From positions 620,001-684,000 of the forward strand of contig NZ_JAFEJA010000001.1 of the NCBI RefSeq assembly GCF_016919245.1: a stretch of DNA of 64,000 nt. The letters run 5' to 3'. The stretch is from Streptomyces zhihengii (GTDB taxonomy: Bacteria > Actinomycetota > Actinomycetes > Streptomycetales > Streptomycetaceae). Within the stretch, counting starts at the first letter, position 1. Each line of letters begins with the position of its first letter. Positions 58,589-64,000 of this stretch are shown in pieces. The notes beneath the pieces were generated by a model. The model was not told the origin of the DNA. It saw only the letters and a program-made list of their open reading frames with translations, and made no database searches. The translations under genes and the position numbers were made by a program.

Positions 58589-60262
58589 TCACCGGTACTC
58601 CCCCGCCGGCTCCGGACCGGCCGCGTCCGGCGGCGCGTCGACGAGGACACCGGGGTTGAGGATGCCCGCGGGGTCGAGCGTCCCCTTCACCGCCCGCAGG
58701 GCGGCGGCGAACAGCTCGGGGCGCTGGCGGTCGTACCAGGGCCGGTGGTCGCGGCCCACCGCGTGGTGGTGGGTGACCGTGGCACCCGCGCCGATCAGCG
58801 CGTCGGACACCGCCGCCTTGATCTCGTCCCACTGCTCCACCGTCCGGCCCCAGGTGCCGGCGGCGTAGACGCCGAAGTACGGTGCCGGGCCGTCGGGATA
58901 GAGATGGGTGAAACGGCAGGTGACGACTCCGGTGACACCGGCCCGGCGCATCGCGTCCCGGGCCGCGTCGTCGACGGCGGCGCGGACGGCGTCGAAACGG
59001 TCCCAGGTGCAGGCGGTCTCGAAGGTCTCCACGATCATGCCCTGGGCCGCGAGCGCGTCGCGCTGGTACGGCATCCTGAGGAACGAGGAGCGCCAGGTGT
59101 CGGCCGCGGTGCCGCCCCCGGGCCGCTCCCCGGCGTCGTCGGCGACGCGCAGCGGCTCCGCCGGGGTCCCGCCGTGGTCGCGGCAGATCTCCAGGGCGCG
59201 TTCGGCCCAGGCGGTGACGGGGTGGTCCGCGGACTCGAAGCCGAGCACCAGGACGGACGTCGGGGAGCCGGCGTTGAGCAGGGCCTCCATCGGGTCCAGG
59301 AGACGGCAGTTGGCGGGGTTCAGCCCGGACTGGGCCAGCGCCCGCACGGCCTCCACGCCGTCCTCGTACCGGGCGAAGCCCACCGACGCGCCCGCCCGGT
59401 GGCGGGGGCGGTCCTGGAGGCGCACCCATGCCTGGGTGATGACGCCGAGGGCGCCCTCGGAACCGAGGAACAGCCGGTCGGGGGACGGCCCGGCGCCGGA
59501 GGCCGGCAGCCGGCGGGACTCCACGGCACCGGACGGGGTGACGACCCGGAGCGATTCGGTGAGGTCGTCGACATGGGTGGGCCCCGTCGCGAAGTGGCCC
59601 CCGGCCCGGGTGGCCAGCCAGCCGCCGAGGGTGGAGAACTCGAACGACTGGGGGAAGAAGCGCAGGGTCAGGCCGTGCGGGCGCAGTTGCCCCTCCAGAC
59701 CGGGGCCGAGGACACCGGCCTGGACGAGCGCGGCCCGGCTGGTGCGGTCGACGTCGAGGACGCGGTTCATGGCGGTGAGGTCCAGGCTGACGGTGCCCCG
59801 CCAGTCGCCGCCGACACGCGGTTCGACGCCGCCCACCACCGACGAGCCGCCCCCGAAGGGCACGACCGCCACCCGGGCTCCGGCGCACCAGTCCAGCACC
59901 TGCACGACCTCGGCCTCCGACGTGGGGCGCACGACGAGGTCGGGGACGTGCGGCAGCCGGCCGAGCAGCGCCCCGACCACGTCGCGGAAGGCCTGCCCGT
60001 GACTGTGCGCCAGCCGGTCCCGGACGCCGTCGGACACGAGCGGCGCCAGCGCCCGCGGGGCCCGGACACGGCTCGCTCCCACCCCGAACGCCTCGACGGG
60101 CGGCGGCCGGTGCACGGTCAGGTCCGCGCCCGGCAGCAGCTGGGCGACCCGCCGGGTCAGCGCGTCGCGCTCCGCGCCGGTCACCGCGTCCTCGACGTTT
60201 CCCCATCCCCACCAGGAGCGCGTCCCGCCTCGCACGATCCGTCCACCGCCGATCTGAACCAT
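58589..60262 (-). CDS. FAD-binding oxidase, alkyldihydroxyacetonephosphate synthase-like
   Basis: The 557-residue protein has the VAO/PCMH FAD-binding fold (VVRPTSEAEVVQVLDWC, VVPFGGGSSVVGGVEP, FEFSTLGGWLATRAGGH, GSEGALGVITQAWVRL) and a C-terminus with CRFTHLYPDGPAPYF and THHHAVGRDHRPWY, the His-rich active-site motif of alkyl-DHAP synthases. In bacteria such enzymes act in ether-lipid-like or undefined oxidations. It is divergent from a TetR gene across 41 bases. No ribosome binding site precedes the ATG at 60262, so it may be leaderless or start slightly downstream. Confidence 0.9.
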   Translation of the reverse strand: MVQIGGGRIVRGGTRSWWGWGNVEDAVTGAERDALTRRVAQLLPGADLTVHRPPPVEAFGVGASRVRAPRALAPLVSDGVRDRLAHSHGQAFRDVVGALLGRLPHVPDLVVRPTSEAEVVQVLDWCAGARVAVVPFGGGSSVVGGVEPRVGGDWRGTVSLDLTAMNRVLDVDRTSRAALVQAGVLGPGLEGQLRPHGLTLRFFPQSFEFSTLGGWLATRAGGHFATGPTHVDDLTESLRVVTPSGAVESRRLPASGAGPSPDRLFLGSEGALGVITQAWVRLQDRPRHRAGASVGFARYEDGVEAVRALAQSGLNPANCRLLDPMEALLNAGSPTSVLVLGFESADHPVTAWAERALEICRDHGGTPAEPLRVADDAGERPGGGTAADTWRSSFLRMPYQRDALAAQGMIVETFETACTWDRFDAVRAAVDDAARDAMRRAGVTGVVTCRFTHLYPDGPAPYFGVYAAGTWGRTVEQWDEIKAAVSDALIGAGATVTHHHAVGRDHRPWYDRQRPELFAAALRAVKGTLDPAGILNPGVLVDAPPDAAGPEPAGEYR

Positions 60263-60263
60263 G

Positions 60264-60281
60264 GGTAAATTACCGAGCGGT
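60264..60281. promoter_or_regulatory. TetR-type operator in the oxidase/TetR intergenic region
   Basis: Two overlapping perfect palindromes are seen: GGTAAATTACC (60264-60274) and ACCGAGCGGT (60272-60281), the latter within TTACCGAGCGGTCAA. They sit between the divergent starts and overlap the probable -35 of the TetR gene, as expected for autorepression. Confidence 0.7.
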
Positions 60282-60291
60282 CAATCTGGCA

Positions 60292-60297
60292 TAGGAT
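60292..60297 (+). promoter_or_regulatory. -10 hexamer of a probably leaderless TetR gene
   Basis: TAGGAT ends six bases before the ATG at 60304 with no Shine-Dalgarno sequence between, so transcription would start at the ATG itself. Confidence 0.5.
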
Positions 60298-60303
60298 GGC
60301 GCC

Positions 60304-60957
60304 ATGAGCAAGGAGGAGAGGGCCGGCGGGCGCGGTGGTGCGGGCACCAAGGGCATGCCCCGCCGGGAGCGCGAGCTGCTGATCCTGGACGCGGGGGCCG
60401 AGGAGTTCGGCACCAAGGGGTACGCGGGCGGTTCCACGGCGGTGGTGGCGGCGCGCGCGGGGATCAGCAAGCCCATGATCTACGAGTACTTCGGCTCCCG
60501 GGACGGCCTCTACCGGGCCTGTATGGAGCGGGCGGGCTCCCGGCTGGTCGCCGCGGTGGCGTCGGCCCAGGACGGTTCACCGGACGCGGGGCGCGCGGCG
60601 CGCACCATGGGGGCGCTCTTCCGGGCGCTCGAATCCCGCGTGCACGACTGGGACCTGGTCCACGACACCACGCTGCCCGAGGGGAGCGAGCCGTACGCGG
60701 CGGCCGCCGTGCACCGGCGGGAGCTCAACCACATGGGGGCGGCGGGTGTGTCGGAGGTCCTCGGCGCCGCGGCGATCACCGAGCCGCTCGACGCGGACCT
60801 CGTCACCCATCTCTGGTACGGGACGGTGGGCGCGGCGATCCGCTGGTGGCGGCACCACCCCGAGCAGACCGCCGAGGAGATGACCGCGCGCTTCGGGCGC
60901 GTCACCGCGGCCCTTCTCGCACCGGCCGGTGGCGCCGGAGGTCCCGCGAAGGGGTGA
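60304..60957 (+). CDS. TetR-family transcriptional regulator
   Basis: The 217-residue protein has the N-terminal TetR helix-turn-helix (~22-65; AEEFGTKGYAGGSTAVVAAR followed by GISKPMIYEYFGSRDGLY) and a C-terminal ligand-binding half of unknown specificity (LVTHLWYGTVGAAIRWW). It is divergent from the FAD oxidase gene and most likely represses both from the operator between them. An earlier in-frame GTG is absent; the ATG at 60304 is the natural start. Confidence 0.94.
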   Translation: MSKEERAGGRGGAGTKGMPRRERELLILDAGAEEFGTKGYAGGSTAVVAARAGISKPMIYEYFGSRDGLYRACMERAGSRLVAAVASAQDGSPDAGRAARTMGALFRALESRVHDWDLVHDTTLPEGSEPYAAAAVHRRELNHMGAAGVSEVLGAAAITEPLDADLVTHLWYGTVGAAIRWWRHHPEQTAEEMTARFGRVTAALLAPAGGAGGPAKG

Positions 60958-61003
60958 GGGGCGCGACGGACGCCCGTCGGCGGACGGCGCCGGACACGGC
61001 GAC

Positions 61004-61042
61004 GGGCGGGGCCGAGGGTCCACCCCTCGGACGTCCCCGCCC
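61004..61042. terminator. Hairpin between the TetR gene and the gas vesicle operon
   Basis: GGGCGGGG (61004-61011) pairs with CCCCGCCC (61035-61042) and CCGAGGG with CCCTCGG inside, with an asymmetric internal loop. It lies between two convergent stops. Confidence 0.6.
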
Positions 61043-61068
61043 GGCTGCCGGCACAAGGCACCGCGTCG

Positions 61069-61479
61069 TCAGATCCGGCCCCGCGAGAGCCGGGTGATCG
61101 GGCCCATCTGCGGCTTGGCCGTCGAGCGGCCCACGGCGAACGCCGCACCGGCCACACCCGCGACACCCGCCGCCGCACCCGCGGCGATGGCCTTGCGGTT
61201 CTTGATGACCGTCCACGCGGTGCCCGCGACCGCGGCGACCTTGGCCGCGTTGGCGGTCACCGCCTGCTGCCCGCTCTGTATCCCGGCGGCCGCCATACGG
61301 GAGACGCGCTGCGTGGCGTCGCCCGCCGACTGCGCGGTGGCGGCGGTGGTCTTCTTCGCCTCCTTCGCCGTGCTCTTGGCGTCCCCGGCCGTCGTACGGG
61401 CCGCCGACGCGGTGGACGCCGCCGCCTTCTTGGCGGTCGTGGCGGACGAATTCCTGGTGTTCTTGCTCTCGGTACTCAT
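61069..61479 (-). CDS. Lys/Ala-rich protein with C-terminal hydrophobic segment, end of gas vesicle operon
   Basis: The 136-residue protein has a histone H1-like N-terminal half (TAKKAAASTASAARTTAGD, STAKEAKKTTAAT) with Ala/Lys/Thr repeats likely to form an amphipathic helix, then VIKNRKAIAAGAAAGVAGVA, a Gly/Ala membrane or helix-packing segment. AAGGAG lies five bases before the ATG at 61479. It starts 50 bases after gvpK. It may be an accessory protein of the vesicle surface or an unrelated DNA- or membrane-associated protein. Confidence 0.7.
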   Translation of the reverse strand: MSTESKNTRNSSATTAKKAAASTASAARTTAGDAKSTAKEAKKTTAATAQSAGDATQRVSRMAAAGIQSGQQAVTANAAKVAAVAGTAWTVIKNRKAIAAGAAAGVAGVAGAAFAVGRSTAKPQMGPITRLSRGRI

Positions 61480-61529
61480 GATGCTCCTTCTGTCCTGTCG
61501 CTCTGCGATGAAACGAAATTGACGCGTTC

Positions 61530-61910
61530 TCAGTTGTCGCGCGGCAGCAATGACCCCAGCGGGCCGAGATCCAGATTCAGGTCGTCCATCGTCAGGCCGT
61601 ACCGGTCGCACAGTTCTTCCATGCGGTCCTGGAGAATCATCAGCGTCATACCGATGCGTTCCTCCTGGTCCTCGCTGAGGTCGCCCTGGTCCACCCGGTG
61701 TATCGCGGTGCGTTCCATGAGCTGGCGCAGCAATTCGACGATGGTGAGGACCAGTTTGATGAGATCCCGTTCCACGGTGTCGGGGTCCGTCGCCAGCCGC
61801 TGGTGCAGATTCGCGTTCCCGTTCGCCTTCCCGCTCGCGGGTCCGGCGGCCATGGTCACGGCATCGCGGACATGGGCGGCGAGATCGCCGGCGGTGGTTT
61901 CTTCCGGCAT
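61530..61910 (-). CDS. gvpK: Gas vesicle protein GvpK
   Basis: The 126-residue protein matches GvpK: DTVERDLIKLVLTIVELLRQ, MERTAIHRVDQGDLSEDQ and IGMTLMILQDRMEELCDRYG, ending in DLNLDLGPLGSLL. GvpK is an essential accessory protein in vesicle assembly. It starts four bases after the gvpS stop. Confidence 0.95.
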   Translation of the reverse strand: MPEETTAGDLAAHVRDAVTMAAGPASGKANGNANLHQRLATDPDTVERDLIKLVLTIVELLRQLMERTAIHRVDQGDLSEDQEERIGMTLMILQDRMEELCDRYGLTMDDLNLDLGPLGSLLPRDN

Positions 61911-61913
61911 GGT

Positions 61914-62147
61914 TCAGAGCTCCTCGGGATGCGACCGCACGGGCGCGCAGAGGGGTGCGGGCTCGTCGGACGTGATGGAGCGGATGACGGCCCGGAGATT
62001 GATGTGCACCAGGTCGACGTCGGCGATGCTGAGGACGAGGTCGCCGGTGAGCACCGCCCCGCCGTTCAGCAGCCGGTCCAGCAGGTCGATCAGCGCGATC
62101 TGCGGCCCAGGCACGGGCTCCGTCCCGTCTCCGCCGTACACGGTCAT
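61914..62147 (-). CDS. gvpS: Gas vesicle protein GvpS (GvpA/J-like)
   Basis: The 77-residue protein has the GvpA-like core IALIDLLDRLLNGGAVLTGD followed by LVLSIADVDLVHINLRAVI, the helix-strand-strand-helix of vesicle shell proteins. Its short length and place between gvpL and gvpK match actinomycete gvpS. Its ATG overlaps the preceding stop (ATGA). Confidence 0.93.
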   Translation of the reverse strand: MTVYGGDGTEPVPGPQIALIDLLDRLLNGGAVLTGDLVLSIADVDLVHINLRAVIRSITSDEPAPLCAPVRSHPEEL

Positions 62148-62941
62148 ACCGCCGCCCCGCCCGTGGCCGCCTCGGTCGCGAAGGAGTACGGGGCCCACGG
62201 CCCCGTCACCTCCAGGGCGACACCGGGTGTGTCCCCCGCGAGGGCGCCCACCTCCGCGCGGAACCGCTCCGCCTCGGAACGCGGCACCAGATAGGCCTCG
62301 TTGGCCACGTTCTCGCCCCGGCCGCCGGACCACTCGCCCTGCTGGGGCCGGTGGACGCTGCGGGCCGACGCGATCGCGCTCGCCAGCCGCGCCGCGGCCT
62401 CCGCCGTGGCGGCCGCGGCGCGGTAGCTGTCCTGGGTGGAGCGCCGCGCGGCCCGGCGCCGTTGCAGATAGGCGCGGCCGGGGCTGCCGGCCTCCCCCTC
62501 CGGGGGCTCCGCCGGCGCCGGTGCCGCCTGCGGCACCGCGTACACCTTGACGCCCAGTTCGACGTGTCCGTCGAGCATGCGCAGCAACGCGTCGAAGGCG
62601 GCGTGGCGTTCCTCCAGCACGGCGGCGACGCGTGCCTCGTCCCGGTACACCGTGGCCAGCCGCATCGGCAGCACGGTGGTCTCGGCGAAGGCGGTGTCCA
62701 CCACCGTGTGGTGGGCCCGGGCGACGGCCTCCAGCCTGCCCAGGTCCTCCAGCTGCGCCGCGAGGCCCTCCTCGCCGAACCGCTCCCGCGGGACGGCGGA
62801 GACCAGCGCGGTCAGCCCGCGGTGGCTGCTGACCGGCCGCAGGGCACCGCCGTCGACGCCGGCCGTCAGCGACGTCACCCGGTCCAGGGCGTTCCCGTCG
62901 AAGCCGACCACGTAGACGTACAGGAGCGGCTCCTCACTCAT
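62144..62941 (-). CDS. gvpL: Gas vesicle protein GvpL/GvpF
   Basis: The 265-residue protein is of the GvpL/F family (LLYVYVVGFDGNAL, VVDTAFAETTVLPMRLATVY, GVKVYAV, NEAYLVPRSEAERFRAEV), minor shell-associated proteins that bind GvpA. The order gvpJ-gvpL-gvpS-gvpK is the actinomycete order, which favours gvpL over gvpF. It overlaps gvpJ by eight bases. A disordered Pro/Glu loop lies near residue 140. Confidence 0.94.
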   Translation of the reverse strand: MSEEPLLYVYVVGFDGNALDRVTSLTAGVDGGALRPVSSHRGLTALVSAVPRERFGEEGLAAQLEDLGRLEAVARAHHTVVDTAFAETTVLPMRLATVYRDEARVAAVLEERHAAFDALLRMLDGHVELGVKVYAVPQAAPAPAEPPEGEAGSPGRAYLQRRRAARRSTQDSYRAAAATAEAAARLASAIASARSVHRPQQGEWSGGRGENVANEAYLVPRSEAERFRAEVGALAGDTPGVALEVTGPWAPYSFATEAATGGAAV

Positions 62942-63401
62942 CGCCGCTCCTCTCCCGCGACCCGCGGGACGCCGTGCCCGGGGCGGACTCCGCCGGCGCG
63001 GCCTCCCGCGGGGCGCCCGCGTCGGCGTCCGCCGGCGGCAGCCCGGCCGTCTCCCGCAGCCGGGCTATCTCGGCCCGCAGCCGCTCGTTCTCCTCGCCGA
63101 GCGAGCTGTCGGCGGCGGGGGCGCGCCCCGGCGGAACGGCGCGCGACGACAGGGAGGGATCGTGCTCCCACCAGTCGATGCCCATCTCCTTCGCCTTGTC
63201 GACGGAGGCCACCAGGAGGCGGAGCTTGATGGTCAGCAACTCGATGTCGAGCAGGTTGATCTGGATGTCGCCCGCGATCACGATGCCCTTGTCGAGGACC
63301 CGCTCCAGGATGTCGGCCAGGTTCGCCGTGGATCCCTGGCCGCCGTAGGACGGCGCGGTGCGCGGAGGGGCCGGCATACGACCGGCGAGTGAATCGGACA
63401 C
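62934..63401 (-). CDS. gvpJ: Gas vesicle protein GvpJ (GvpA family) with long C-terminal tail
   Basis: The 155-residue protein has the shell core at ~25-85 (NLADILERVLDKGIVIAGDI, INLLDIELLTIKLRLLVASV, AKEMGIDWWE) and a short coiled coil (EENERLRAEIARLRE), then an Ala/Pro-rich tail. GvpA itself is shorter, so this is the minor homologue GvpJ. The start is GTG at 63401. Confidence 0.94.
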   Translation of the reverse strand: MSDSLAGRMPAPPRTAPSYGGQGSTANLADILERVLDKGIVIAGDIQINLLDIELLTIKLRLLVASVDKAKEMGIDWWEHDPSLSSRAVPPGRAPAADSSLGEENERLRAEIARLRETAGLPPADADAGAPREAAPAESAPGTASRGSRERSGDE

Positions 63402-63461
63402 GTTGTCATCCCTGTCTTCCGGGTCTTCCGGGTCTTCCGGGTCTTCCGGCCTGCTCCCGGC

Positions 63462-63998
63462 TCACGCCCGGGCGCGGGCGGTGCGCCGGCGGCGGGAGGA
63501 GCGGGGAGCCGGCTCCTCGTCGGCCTCGTCCTCGGGGGCGTCCTCCTCCGGGGCCTCGTCGGCCTCGTCCTCGGGAGCGTCCTCCTCCGGGACCTCGTCG
63601 GCCTCCTCCTCGGGAGCGCGGTCGTCGTCGGCCGCCTCGGCGTCCTCGTCCTCGTCCTCGTAGGGCTCGTCGGCGTACTCGTCCTCATAGGACTCGTCCG
63701 CCTCGTCGGCCTCCTCGGCCTCGTCGGAGGGCTCCTCGTACTCGTCCTCGACGTCCTCGACGGCCTCTTCGTCCTCGGGCTCGCCGGGCTCCCCGGACTC
63801 GTCGTCCTGCGCCTCGGTCTCGTCCTGCTCGTCGTGCTCGTCGTGCTCGTCGGTGTACTCGCCGGCTTCGTCCTCCGGTCCGTACTCCTCCTCGCCCTCG
63901 GCCTCCGCCTGCTCCCGCTCGACGGCCTCGTCGTGCTCGACGACCACCTCTCCGTCGCGGATCTCGCCGCGCCAGCCGTCGGTGGCCTCACCGCGCAT
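63462..63998 (-). CDS. Highly acidic low-complexity protein in the gas vesicle operon, possibly 5'-truncated
   Basis: The frame reads MRGEATDGWRGEIRDGEVVV and then 130 residues of Asp/Glu-rich sequence with repeats such as PEEDAPEDEADE, ending in a basic tail (SSRRRRTARARA). The ATG at 63998 touches the window edge, so a longer protein starting outside is quite possible. Actinomycete gvp operons carry a poorly characterised acidic gene (Y/Z type) just before gvpJ, which fits the position. It is likely disordered. Confidence 0.6.
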   Translation of the reverse strand: MRGEATDGWRGEIRDGEVVVEHDEAVEREQAEAEGEEEYGPEDEAGEYTDEHDEHDEQDETEAQDDESGEPGEPEDEEAVEDVEDEYEEPSDEAEEADEADESYEDEYADEPYEDEDEDAEAADDDRAPEEEADEVPEEDAPEDEADEAPEEDAPEDEADEEPAPRSSRRRRTARARA

Positions 63999-64000
63999 CA

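Overview
The window is very GC-rich, with GTG starts, strong GC3 bias, SARP, STAND, WblC-type and gas-vesicle gene content, a DasR-type operator and actinomycete intergenic hairpin repeats. All of this points to a Streptomyces (or very close) chromosome. Most of it (about 1.4-44 kb) is one nonribosomal peptide synthetase (NRPS) locus; the rest is regulatory and stress genes ending in a gas vesicle cluster cut off by the right edge.

Layout. 1-1.4 kb: the 5' end of a bile-acid/sodium symporter-type gene and an aldo/keto reductase. 1.4-8.4 kb (minus strand): an Sfp-type phosphopantetheinyl transferase, an MFS exporter, and a tightly coupled five-gene operon encoding the two subunits of B12-dependent glutamate mutase, an AsnRS-like asparagine synthetase, an FMN glutamate-synthase-domain protein and a small unknown protein. 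8.6-16 kb (minus): MbtH and NRPS1, read as A-C-T-C-A-T-TE. 16.3-19.1 kb: a plus-strand cassette (SAM methyltransferase fused to a PIG-L-like domain, DUF1796 protein, PIG-L deacetylase) behind a near-consensus DasR site. 19.6-38.7 kb (minus): NRPS2 (C-T-C-T-C-dA-T, with no intact adenylation domain), a free-standing A-T protein whose pocket code reads as glutamine, a SyrP/TauD-like oxygenase, a type II thioesterase, and NRPS3 (C-A-T-C-A-T-C-A-T) whose last two modules are a recent 3.16-kb duplication. 38.8-44 kb: an XRE-STAND regulator, a small secreted Gly/Ser/Thr-rich peptide, and a SARP-STAND-TPR regulator, with shared direct-repeat motifs in their promoters.

How the NRPS parts fit (inference). 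Glutamate mutase would supply 3-methylaspartate, and the AsnRS-like enzyme could amidate it. The free A-T protein could feed glutamine or a relative to the A-less carrier domains of NRPS2. The oxygenase would hydroxylate a residue, MbtH supports the A domains, the phosphopantetheinyl transferase activates the carriers, the two thioesterases release and edit, and the MFS pump exports. I do not recognise this combination as a known product family.

44-60 kb holds a SnoaL-like protein, a SigB/F/G-type sigma factor, an AraC regulator, two STAS proteins (one lacking the phospho-acceptor serine), two tandem ABC-F proteins preceded by a nine-codon leader ORF, a GlsB-type membrane protein, an S9 peptidase overlapping an N-acetylglutaminylglutamine-type amidotransferase, small membrane proteins, and an FAD oxidase divergent from a TetR regulator across a 41-bp operator region. 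61-64 kb is a gas vesicle operon (gvpJ, gvpL/F, gvpS, gvpK) flanked by a highly acidic protein and a Lys/Ala-rich protein. All domain calls were made by eye; no database search was run.
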